From Rhodoplanes tepidamans (GTDB lineage Bacteria; Pseudomonadota; Alphaproteobacteria; Rhizobiales; Xanthobacteraceae): 64,000 nucleotides of DNA. Positions within the stretch are counted from its first letter, which is position 1. Each line of letters starts with the position of its first letter. A program made the translations under genes and the position numbers. The DNA lies in NCBI RefSeq assembly GCF_030813915.1, contig NZ_JAUSUJ010000011.1, positions 143,126-207,125 of the forward strand, given 5' to 3'. Positions 46,963 to 54,889 of the stretch are shown here, in pieces. The notes below the pieces were generated by a model that saw only the letters and a program-made list of their open reading frames with translations, had not been told where the DNA came from and did no database searches.

Positions 46963-48134
46963 GCCTGCACCGTGCGGGCGTTCGGCGCGACCGCGGGCGG
47001 GCGGTTCAGCTCGCCGGCGAGCGCGATGTACTCGGCGCCGATGCGGTCCCAGCCGTAGCGCTCCGCCGTCGCCCGGGCGCCGATGCGCAGCCGCTGGCGC
47101 AGCGCCGGGTCGTCGAACATGTTGCGCAGCTTGGCGGCGATGTCGGCGGCGTCCGCGGCGATCCGGTAGCCGTTCACGCCGTCTCGCAGATAGTCCTCGA
47201 TGCCGCCGACCGCCGTCGCGAACACCGGCACCTCGGCCGCCATCGCCTCCATGCAGACCAGCGAGAAGGTCTCGTAGGAGGTCGGAAACACGAAGGCGTC
47301 GGCGGCGGCGTAGAACGCCGCGACGTCGCGCCGCGCGCCGGCGAACACCAGCCGGTCGCCGGACCGCTTCGCCATGCGGCGGAACGGCGCCGGATTCTCC
47401 GAGCCCACCACCAGGAGCCAGGTGTCGGCGTCGAGCAGCTCCAGCGCGCCGACCGCGTGGACGAGTCCCTTGCGGTCGAACTCGTGACCGACGAAGAGCA
47501 GCAGCTTGGCCTCCGGCGGGATGCCGAACTCGGTGCGGATGCGGGCGCCGGCCTCGGTGTCGGCGCGGAAACGCTGCAGGTCGATGCCGTTCGGGATGAC
47601 GCGGATGCGCGACGGCGGCACGCCGTAATGGCGCTGCAGCTCGTCGGCGACCCGCGACGAGACGGCGACGAACATCCGGTAGCGCAGCCCGCCGATCATC
47701 CAGCGGTCGCGCACCGCCACCCACAGATGGGTCGGATTGAGCAGCCAGCGCCAGCTTCCGGCGCGCCGCTTCTCGGCCAGGCTCTCGGCGTTGACGGCGT
47801 GCACCACCAGCACGTCGCCCATCAGGCTGTCGCCGTGGCTGATCACCACGGCGCCGCGATGGCGGCGCGCCGCGGCCGTCGCCGCCACCGTGAACAGCGG
47901 CACCACCAGGGCGCGGCCGAGATGGCGCAGCGCGCCGCGGGTGGGCACGCGGGCGAGCCAGGGGGCGACGCGCTCGACCATGGTCCGCCGGTCCGGCACG
48001 TCGCCGACATTGGAGGCGATCACCGTGTTGGCGACCCCGGCACGGCCGAACACCCCGGCGAGCTCGAGCGCCACGCTCTCGACACCGCCGACCGAGCTCA
48101 GTTCCTGGACAATCTGGATGATTTCGAGTGTCAT
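46959..48134 (-). CDS. Glycosyltransferase family 4
   Basis: The protein has 391 residues with a GT-B fold: start LEIIQIVQELSSVGGVESVALELA, donor half VIPNGIDLQRFRADTEAG, LLLFVGHEFDRKGLVHAVGAL, and the EX7E-like YETFSLVCMEAMAAEVPVFATAVGGIEDYL. It would add a sugar in a repeat unit of the exopolysaccharide. Overlaps VanZ-like gene start. Upstream is a 424-base gap with a gene remnant. Confidence 0.9.
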   Translation of the reverse strand: MTLEIIQIVQELSSVGGVESVALELAGVFGRAGVANTVIASNVGDVPDRRTMVERVAPWLARVPTRGALRHLGRALVVPLFTVAATAAARRHRGAVVISHGDSLMGDVLVVHAVNAESLAEKRRAGSWRWLLNPTHLWVAVRDRWMIGGLRYRMFVAVSSRVADELQRHYGVPPSRIRVIPNGIDLQRFRADTEAGARIRTEFGIPPEAKLLLFVGHEFDRKGLVHAVGALELLDADTWLLVVGSENPAPFRRMAKRSGDRLVFAGARRDVAAFYAAADAFVFPTSYETFSLVCMEAMAAEVPVFATAVGGIEDYLRDGVNGYRIAADAADIAAKLRNMFDDPALRQRLRIGARATAERYGWDRIGAEYIALAGELNRPPAVAPNARTVQA

Positions 48135-48160
48135 GACGGAATGCCCGGAGTGGTCGACGA

Positions 48161-48375
48161 ATGAGACGGACGGGACGCGGCGTCGCCGCCGTGCTGTGGC
48201 TCGCCGGCGACATGCGCTTCACGGCGCTCGATCCGCGCGGCGCCGGCACGTTCCGGCTGGAGGGCGAGGACGGCCTGCTGCTCGTCTGGCAGAACCGCCC
48301 GGGCTGGGTCGACCGGCCCGGCCGCACCTGGACCGTCGACCTGCCCGACTGGGCCCGGACGGCCGAGCTGCGGGG
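48161..48375 (+). pseudogene. Possible 5' remnant of an unknown plus-strand gene
   Basis: The plus frame from ATG 48161 encodes 72 codons, only 3 ending in A or T, which is coding-like in this genome; the next 48 in-frame codons have 10, and the frame then runs on into antisense of the next glycosyltransferase. This suggests a coding fragment cut off near 48375. Visible residues: VAAVLWLAGDMRFTALDPRG, FRLEGEDGLLLVWQNRPGW. The sequence is not recognised and no ribosome site precedes it. Confidence 0.35.
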
Positions 48376-48558
48376 CTTGGACGGATTGAAGACGACTCTC
48401 CAGGTTCATGGCGGCATCAACTCGATCGGTGGGCTTCAGGACAACCGGACCTGGATGTTGCGGGTGCCGCGGCACCCTGAGTTCGTGTTGCATCGCCCGG
48501 AGCGAAGGTGCGCGTGTTCGCGAAGCGACCGCGCCGGCTCGACGGCGATGAGGCGTCG
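48376..48558. other. AT-richer spacer inside the exopolysaccharide operon
   Basis: Together with the remnant this makes a 424-base gap in an otherwise overlapping operon. It is AT-rich for this genome (for example CTTCCATTTTTATCC lies just inside the next gene's C-terminal codons). A promoter for the downstream GT and VanZ-like genes may lie here; no boxes were assigned. Confidence 0.4.
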
Positions 48559-49785
48559 TCAATCGTTTCCGACGAGTGAAGGTGATACCTTCGTTTCCGA
48601 GCTACTTCCATTTTTATCCAGTTTCTCACGAGATTTTGTCTCGCGTGCCGCGGCCGCCCACGCGCCCGACAGGGCCTTCGCGACGGCTTCGTATGTGAAG
48701 CGGGCCAGGACGTTGCGCTGTCCGTCCTCGCCCTTCCGCGTGCGCGTCTGCGGATCCGCCGCGAGGGTCTCGACCAGTGCGGCGAGCGCGACGGGATCGC
48801 TCTCGGGGACGATCCAGCCGCCGGCGCCGATCACGTCCGGAATGGCGCCGCAGGTCGAGCCGATCACCGGCACGCCGCAGCTCTGCGCCTCGACGATCAC
48901 GCGGCCGAACTGTTCGCGGACCGCGTCCGTCGTGCGCGTCAGCAGGATCAGCGCGTCGAGCCCGCGGATGAACGAGGCCACCTCGGCCGGCGACGCCCAG
49001 CCGCGGATGTCGACGCGGTCGCCGAGCCCGAGCGTCGCGATCCTCTCGCGCAGGCGCGGCAGGTAGGGCCCTTCGCCGAGGATCGACAGCGTCACCGGCG
49101 CCTGCGTGCGGGCCATCGCGTCGAGCGCGTCGTCGAGCCCCTTCTCCACCACGATGCGGCCGACATAGCCGAGCCGCAGCGGCTGCTCCGCCGACGCCGC
49201 GCGACGCGGCGGAGCGGCCGCGGGATCGGGCCGGAACGTGTCGCGGTCGACGCCGTAGCCGATCGGGCTCACCGGCCCCGCGTAGCCGCGGGCTCGACAC
49301 ACCATCGTGGCGTCGGGGCTGCGCGAGAGCAGGTGCGCGGTCTGTTTCAGAACATGTCTGCGGATGCTCTCGAACGGCGGCGGCAGGGTCTTCAGGATGT
49401 TCTGGTCGACCTCCAGCACCAGCGCGGCCGGCCCCTTGAGCAGCGCCGCCTGCAGGGCGACGACGCTCCACGGCTCCTCCCACAGATGGATCACGTCGGG
49501 CGAGAGCGTCCTGATCAGCTTGCGCAGGCCCGGATAGAAGTGAAGGTACCAGCTCATCGGCCCGGCCTGCTTCAGCCGGATCGGCATCACGTGCAGGGTG
49601 ACGCCGGGATCGGGCGGCGGATCCGCCGTCATGGTGCGGCCGAACTGATGCCAGGTCGCCGGCACCACGAGATGCACGTCGAGGTCGTCGCGGGTCGCGA
49701 ACGGATAGTAGCGTCGCCGGCCGACGTCGCGGCTGACCGCCGGATGGGCGATCGACAGCACCTTCAGCTTGCGGCCGTCAGACAC
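48559..49785 (-). CDS. Glycosyltransferase family 4
   Basis: The protein has 408 residues. GT-B donor half: LRLGYVGRIVVEKGLDDALDAM, SILGEGPYLPRLRERI, and EQFGRVIVEAQSCGVPVIGSTCGAIPDVIG with the E...E pair. It starts with KLKVLSIAHPAVSRDVGRRRYYPF, typical for a family that processes polysaccharide repeat units. The C-terminus (about 25 residues, Lys/Glu-rich) is unusual and encoded in an AT-rich stretch. Its ATG overlaps the deacetylase stop by eight bases. Confidence 0.9.
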   Translation of the reverse strand: MSDGRKLKVLSIAHPAVSRDVGRRRYYPFATRDDLDVHLVVPATWHQFGRTMTADPPPDPGVTLHVMPIRLKQAGPMSWYLHFYPGLRKLIRTLSPDVIHLWEEPWSVVALQAALLKGPAALVLEVDQNILKTLPPPFESIRRHVLKQTAHLLSRSPDATMVCRARGYAGPVSPIGYGVDRDTFRPDPAAAPPRRAASAEQPLRLGYVGRIVVEKGLDDALDAMARTQAPVTLSILGEGPYLPRLRERIATLGLGDRVDIRGWASPAEVASFIRGLDALILLTRTTDAVREQFGRVIVEAQSCGVPVIGSTCGAIPDVIGAGGWIVPESDPVALAALVETLAADPQTRTRKGEDGQRNVLARFTYEAVAKALSGAWAAAARETKSREKLDKNGSSSETKVSPSLVGND

Positions 49786-50800
49786 GGCCGAGCACCCGGG
49801 CGGCGACGCCGGTCATGCCGGTGAGGTGCAGCTCGGCGAGCGCCAGGTGGCGCTGGCTGCCGCCGAGCGTCACGCGCGGCAGGCGATAGGCGTCCTGGCC
49901 GCGCCTCACCAGGCCCTTGCGCGTGGTGGCGCCGCTGGCGAAGCCGGCCTCGCGGACGAGGTCGAAGTCGCGCGGGCCGCAGTCGCCGGAGCGGCCGTAC
50001 GGAAAGGCGAAGTGGTGGCAGGCGACGCCGAGCCGCTCGCGCAGCCGGCGGCGGCAGCCGTCGATCTCGTCGAACGCCTGGGCCGCCGACAGGCTGGAGA
50101 TGCGGGCATGCGACATGGTGTGGCCGCCGATCTCGACCAGCGGATCGTCGCGCACCGCGTCGAGCATCTCCCACGACATCGCGTGCTTCCAGTGCATCGC
50201 CTCGGCGTCGACGCCGTTCTCGGCGCAGAAGGTCGCGTAGCGCTGCGCCGGCACGTCCCTGTCCCAGTCGGCGGCGATGCGGTCGTAGGCGGCGCGCTTC
50301 GCCTCGGCGGTCGGCACCGCGATCGTCTCGCCGTCGGCCGTCACGCGGTCGTTGTTCAAGAGCACGTCCTCGAGGCCGGCCCAGCACATCGGCAGGGTCC
50401 CGTCCGGGATGCCGGTGGTGACGAACAGGGTCACCGGGACGCCGTGCCTGCGGAACAGCGGGATCACCGCCTCGAAGGTGTCGCGATAGCAGTCGTCGAC
50501 CGAGAAATTGACGAAGCGGTCGCCGGCCCTGCCGCGCGCGGTGCGGCGCAGCGCCTCCTCGATGGTGACGACCGACCAGCCGGTGCGGGCGAGATAGCCG
50601 AGCAGCTCGTCGAGGAAGTCGAGATCGAGGTAGAAGTTGCGGTTCGGCAGGCGCTCCCACAGCTCGGGCGGGGCGGCGCGGTGGAACGTGAACAGGCAGC
50701 CGCGCGAGCCGAGCAGCGCGTCGACGGCGGCACCCATCGGGCGGACGAGCCTCTCGGCGCCGGAACGGCGCGAAGGGGGAGCGGTGGCGATCGGAACCAT
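49778..50800 (-). CDS. Polysaccharide deacetylase (NodB-fold, CE4)
   Basis: The protein has 340 residues. CE4 motifs: NFSVDDCYRDT (the metal Asp pair DD), GGHTMSHARIS (metal His pair HxxxxH), FAFPYGRSGDCG and the late conserved segment. It would remove N- or O-acetyl groups from the polymer or an intermediate. ATG 50800 with GAGGAGG upstream. It overlaps the MurJ stop by one base. No signal peptide was found, so it may act on cytosolic lipid-linked intermediates; this is inferred. Confidence 0.88.
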   Translation of the reverse strand: MVPIATAPPSRRSGAERLVRPMGAAVDALLGSRGCLFTFHRAAPPELWERLPNRNFYLDLDFLDELLGYLARTGWSVVTIEEALRRTARGRAGDRFVNFSVDDCYRDTFEAVIPLFRRHGVPVTLFVTTGIPDGTLPMCWAGLEDVLLNNDRVTADGETIAVPTAEAKRAAYDRIAADWDRDVPAQRYATFCAENGVDAEAMHWKHAMSWEMLDAVRDDPLVEIGGHTMSHARISSLSAAQAFDEIDGCRRRLRERLGVACHHFAFPYGRSGDCGPRDFDLVREAGFASGATTRKGLVRRGQDAYRLPRVTLGGSQRHLALAELHLTGMTGVAARVLGRV

Positions 50801-52344
50801 CAGGACCTCCTCGTGTCGAACAGACGCTTGCGGATGCGGTCGAGGACCGCGCGACAGGTCGCCGGCATCAGGACGGCGGCGGCGACCGCGATGCTGAACA
50901 GGCAGGCGAAGCCGCCGGCGACGAGGCGCGGCAGCGTGCCGGTGACCTCGGTGTGGATCAGCCAGCCGAGACCGGCCATCACGGCGGCGGGGCCGAGCCC
51001 GATCAGCACCAGGACGAGAACCCGGCGGCGGCACTCGAGCGCCAGGATGGTGCCGCCGAGCAGCACCAGGCTGCGCACCGCCTCGCCGAGGCCGATGATC
51101 AACGGGCCGTACTGAGTGGCCGTCTGGAGCCCGGAGGTCGCGAGATTGACGGCGACGTTCGCCGCGTAGGCGGCGATCAGGATGGCGGCGGCGTGCAGGT
51201 TGCGGCCGGTGCTGTTGAGGGTGCGCAGGAGGATCCAGCCGAGCGTCGAAGCCCACAGGCCGACCGCGATGCCGCGCAGCGCCTGGCTGGTGAGCAGCAC
51301 GCCGTGCTCCGTGAAGGCGCCGCGGAAGAAGACGAGCCGCACCACGTCGGGGGCGAAGACGACCAGGTAGACGGAAGCCGGCAGCGCGACGGCGAGCACC
51401 GGGGCGGCGAGCGCCTCGACGCGGGCGCGCTCGTCGACGGGCGGATGGCTCGACAGGACGCCGAGCCCGACCGGCTGGCTGACCAGCAGCACGGCACTCT
51501 CGGTGAGGGTGCGGGCGTAGTCGAGCGAGGCGACCGTGCCGGTGGCGATGCGCGACGCCATCATCCGCTCGACCCAGACGTTGATCTGCTCGGCGAACGG
51601 CAGGGCGAGCAGCGGCCGGAGCCGGCGCAGGAAGTCCAGCCCGGCCTCCAGGGCCAGCGCAGGGCGGGCGCCGGCGAAGCTGAACTCGCCCTCGCGCCAC
51701 AGCGCCCACACGCCCCACACGGCGAGCGCGTTGAAGGCGATCGTGAACGCCCAGGCGAGCACGTCGAGGCGGCCGGTCAGCACCAGCAGGACGAGCCCGA
51801 GCATGATGCAGATGTTGAGCAGGCCGGCGCGCAGATTGGTGATGCGCGAGCGGCCGAGCGCGATCTCGCCGGCGGCCAGCACGTTGAGGGCGACCGACGC
51901 CGGCATGCCGAGCGCCATGATGCGCACGAAGTCGAGGGTGAGGGCGCGTCCTTCGGCGACGAAGCCGCCGACCACGGCGTCGACCCAGAAGGCGCCGGCC
52001 GCCTGCACGGCGAGCATCAGCAGCACGGCGAGCAGGGTCAGCGCGACGGTCAGCGAGGCGAGGCGCTGCGCCGCGTCGCCGCGGACATGGGCGTCGCGCT
52101 GGATCGGGATCAGGATCGCCGGCACGCTCTCGTTCTGCAGGAAGGCGAGCGGCAGCAGGATCGCGGTGAGGGCGCCGCGGAATCCGTCGGCGACCAGCGA
52201 GGCGCCGAGCACCTGCGCCATCAGGAGCTCGCGGGCGAAGCCGAGGAGCTTGCTGACGAGGGCGCCGCCCATCAGCACGGCGACCAGCCGGCGGGTCGAT
52301 CGCGCGCGCGCGCTCGGCGGGGGCTCGTGGGTCACGGCGGTCAT
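50800..52344 (-). CDS. MurJ/MviN-like lipid-linked oligosaccharide flippase
   Basis: The protein has 514 residues with about 13-14 membrane helices of the MOP superfamily. The start ARSTRRLVAVLMGGALVSKLLGFARELLMAQVLG is the MurJ-type signature. Rather than the Wzx form usual in such clusters, the similarity is to MurJ; it may still flip the exopolysaccharide repeat unit. ATG 52344 overlaps the stop of the polymerase by four bases. Essential MurJ activity is less likely because of its context. Confidence 0.85.
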   Translation of the reverse strand: MTAVTHEPPPSARARSTRRLVAVLMGGALVSKLLGFARELLMAQVLGASLVADGFRGALTAILLPLAFLQNESVPAILIPIQRDAHVRGDAAQRLASLTVALTLLAVLLMLAVQAAGAFWVDAVVGGFVAEGRALTLDFVRIMALGMPASVALNVLAAGEIALGRSRITNLRAGLLNICIMLGLVLLVLTGRLDVLAWAFTIAFNALAVWGVWALWREGEFSFAGARPALALEAGLDFLRRLRPLLALPFAEQINVWVERMMASRIATGTVASLDYARTLTESAVLLVSQPVGLGVLSSHPPVDERARVEALAAPVLAVALPASVYLVVFAPDVVRLVFFRGAFTEHGVLLTSQALRGIAVGLWASTLGWILLRTLNSTGRNLHAAAILIAAYAANVAVNLATSGLQTATQYGPLIIGLGEAVRSLVLLGGTILALECRRRVLVLVLIGLGPAAVMAGLGWLIHTEVTGTLPRLVAGGFACLFSIAVAAAVLMPATCRAVLDRIRKRLFDTRRS

Positions 52345-53723
52345 GCCGTGCCCCGGACCGGCGCCCGCGGCGCCGGGGACACCAGCACGACGAAGGTCCA
52401 GAACAGGAAGCCGAGCTCGCCCGCCGCGATGCTGGAGAGCGGCATCTGCACGAGCCCGCCGCAGGCGAGGGCGCCGACCAGCACGGCCTCGCGCCGGCCG
52501 TCCTTCACGGCGGCCGCGATCGCGCGGCCGGCCGCCCAGACGAAGCCGGCCAGGCAGGCGAGGCCTCCGACGATGCCCATGCTCAGCCAGCAGGCGATGA
52601 TCATCCCGTCGATCGCCATGGCGCCGGCCGACCCGACGTCCGTCACCGTGAAGCCGACGCCGAGCAGCGAGGAATCCCACTGGCTCCACAGCGTCACGTA
52701 CTGCTCGAGCCGCTCCTGGGCGCTGCCGTCCTGGCTGCCCTCCGTCAGCGTGGACAGGCGCTCGCCGATCACCTCGCCGAACGGCGTCAGCGTGGCGGCG
52801 ATCACGGCGGCGCCGACGAGGCCGATCAGCACGGTCGCCGAACGGCGACGCGTCACCGCGAAGGCGAGGCAGAACAGCAGCCCGACGGCGAGCGACAGCC
52901 AGGCGGTGCGGTAGAGCGACAGCAGCAGGGCGAGCGCCGCCGGGCTCGCGAACAGGAACGTCTGCCAGGGTGGCCGCAGGAAGCCGACCAGCAGCAGGCC
53001 GACGGCCGTGAAGGTGGCGAAGCTCGCCGGGCCGTTCATGGTCGAGAAGGTGCGCACCCCGAACGGGATCGGCTGGCCGGCCGACATGATCGGCGCGAAG
53101 CTCATCCAGTAGCGGTCCCAGTTCGGCGGATCGACATACTGCCAGATGCCGTAGAGGCCGATCGCCGGCAGGATCACCAGGAACGCGGCGGCGGCGCGGC
53201 GCACCAGCTCCTCCGGCTCGGCGGCGTCGATCAGCACGGCCGCGTAGAGGAGCGGCACCGACCATTTGAGCGCGCCCGTGGCGGCGTTCATGAGGTCGCC
53301 TTGGAACAGCGACAGCGCGGTCGCGTAGGCGACGCAGGCGCCGACCAGCAGGATCGGCCCGAAGCGGGGATCGAACGGCCGGTCGCTCTCCAGCCGGCGG
53401 ACGAGCTGGGGGAGCGGCGCGAGCAGCGCCAGCAGGGGACCGACCAGCATGATGCCGGCCTGATCGTAGCCGACGGCGAGATCGACGACGCGGCGCGCGA
53501 ACGGCGCGAAGGCGAACAGCACCAGGGCGGCCTGCAGGTGCTCGCCGGGGCCGCGCCGCCAGGCGTACCAGCCGGCGGCACCGCAGCCGGCGATGAAGGC
53601 GATGCGGGACAGGCCGCCGAGCGCCGGGCCGGCGAGCGCCGTCGCCGCGAGGAGAACGACCGCCGGCACCCATCCGGGCACCGGCCCGGAGACCCGGCCG
53701 GCCGCCGAGAGGGTACGGGTCAT
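52341..53723 (-). CDS. O-antigen polymerase/ligase-like membrane protein
   Basis: The protein has 460 residues with about 11-12 hydrophobic helices and a large periplasmic loop (NWDRYWMSFAPIMSAGQPIPFGVRTFSTMNGPASFATF). The architecture is that of the Wzy/WaaL polymerase superfamily, which lacks strong motifs. It would polymerise repeat units in the periplasm. Its ATG overlaps the GT stop by four bases; its own stop overlaps the MurJ gene start. Confidence 0.75.
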   Translation of the reverse strand: MTRTLSAAGRVSGPVPGWVPAVVLLAATALAGPALGGLSRIAFIAGCGAAGWYAWRRGPGEHLQAALVLFAFAPFARRVVDLAVGYDQAGIMLVGPLLALLAPLPQLVRRLESDRPFDPRFGPILLVGACVAYATALSLFQGDLMNAATGALKWSVPLLYAAVLIDAAEPEELVRRAAAAFLVILPAIGLYGIWQYVDPPNWDRYWMSFAPIMSAGQPIPFGVRTFSTMNGPASFATFTAVGLLLVGFLRPPWQTFLFASPAALALLLSLYRTAWLSLAVGLLFCLAFAVTRRRSATVLIGLVGAAVIAATLTPFGEVIGERLSTLTEGSQDGSAQERLEQYVTLWSQWDSSLLGVGFTVTDVGSAGAMAIDGMIIACWLSMGIVGGLACLAGFVWAAGRAIAAAVKDGRREAVLVGALACGGLVQMPLSSIAAGELGFLFWTFVVLVSPAPRAPVRGTA

Positions 53724-54889
53724 GCGCGGGCTCCCGCCGCGGGGTGGTCCCCCGCGACTCGGGCGATCACGGCGGCGACCGCGTCCTGCATGGCGGCGAC
53801 GCCGTAGCGGCGGCGGGCGCGGGCCTCGGCGCGGTCGATCTGGTCGGCGGGCACGCCGGGCGTGTCGAGCACGCGGGCGAGCGCGGCGGCGAGCGCCATG
53901 GCGTCGGCGGGCGGCACCAGCGTGCCGGCGCCCCCGTGATCGAGAATGTCGGGTGCGGCCCCGGCTTCGGTCGCGATCACGGGCACGCGCGACAGCATCG
54001 CCTCGACGAGCGTCCGGCCGAAGGGCTCGGGCGACACCGAGGGATGCACCATGGCGTCGACCGCCTGCATCAGCAACGGCACGTCGGGGCGATGGCCGAG
54101 GAAGAGCACGCGATCGGCGAGGCCGAGCGTCTCGACCTGCCGGCGCAGCGTGGCGGCGTAGGCCTGCTCGCCGAACAGCGCGTCGCCGACGATCAGCAGC
54201 CTCGTGTCGGGCAGCGCGCGCAGCGCCTCGATCACGACGTGCTGGCCTTTCCACGGGGCGAGGCGGCTGAACACGCCGACGAGCCGTCCCGCGGGCAGGC
54301 CGAGGTCGCGGCGCAGGTCGTCGCGCGAACGCGGGTCGCGGACGATGTCGACGCCGTTCGGCACCACCTCGACCAGGCCGTCGCGGCCGCCGGCCGAGAC
54401 GAAGGCGGTCGCCGCGGCCTCGGACGGGACGATCACCCGGGCGGCGAAGCGGTTGGCGAGCGCCACCTGCAGCCGCCGCTGGCCGGCGCCGAAATGACTG
54501 CCGTCGATGATGTCGTGCAGGTGCCAGACCAGCGGCCGGCGCGCCACCGCATGGGCGAGCGCCGCCAGCACGAAGGCCTTCTGCGAGTTGGCGTAGATCA
54601 CGTCGTGGCGGCGCGCCGCGCCGGCGATCTCCAGGGTCACGCCGGCGAGCCGGCCGGCGAGCGGCGCCGCCCGCCACAGCGAGGCGTCGCGCTTCACCAC
54701 CGCGAGGCCGCCGCCGAAGCGCGATTTGACGATGTCGAGGCCCTTGCCGCGCATCGCGCCTTCCAGCGGCCCGTCCTCGAACAGGAACGCGGTGGCGCCG
54801 CGCCATGCCCGCACCACGTCGAGCAGCACCAGCTCGGCGCCGGCGATGGCGCTCGTGTGGTTGACGAACATGACCCGCGGCGACGCCAT
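53720..54889 (-). CDS. Glycosyltransferase family 4
   Basis: The protein has 389 residues: GT-B fold with start RVMFVNHTSAIAGAELVLLDVV, PNGVDIVRDPRSRDDLRRDL, VFSRLAPWKGQHVVIEAL and the donor motif EPFGRTLVEAMLSRVPVIATEAGAAPDIL (E-x7-E). It adds a sugar in the exopolysaccharide unit. Overlaps Wzc stop by 1 base and the polymerase start by 4 bases. Confidence 0.9.
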   Translation of the reverse strand: MASPRVMFVNHTSAIAGAELVLLDVVRAWRGATAFLFEDGPLEGAMRGKGLDIVKSRFGGGLAVVKRDASLWRAAPLAGRLAGVTLEIAGAARRHDVIYANSQKAFVLAALAHAVARRPLVWHLHDIIDGSHFGAGQRRLQVALANRFAARVIVPSEAAATAFVSAGGRDGLVEVVPNGVDIVRDPRSRDDLRRDLGLPAGRLVGVFSRLAPWKGQHVVIEALRALPDTRLLIVGDALFGEQAYAATLRRQVETLGLADRVLFLGHRPDVPLLMQAVDAMVHPSVSPEPFGRTLVEAMLSRVPVIATEAGAAPDILDHGGAGTLVPPADAMALAAALARVLDTPGVPADQIDRAEARARRRYGVAAMQDAVAAVIARVAGDHPAAGARA

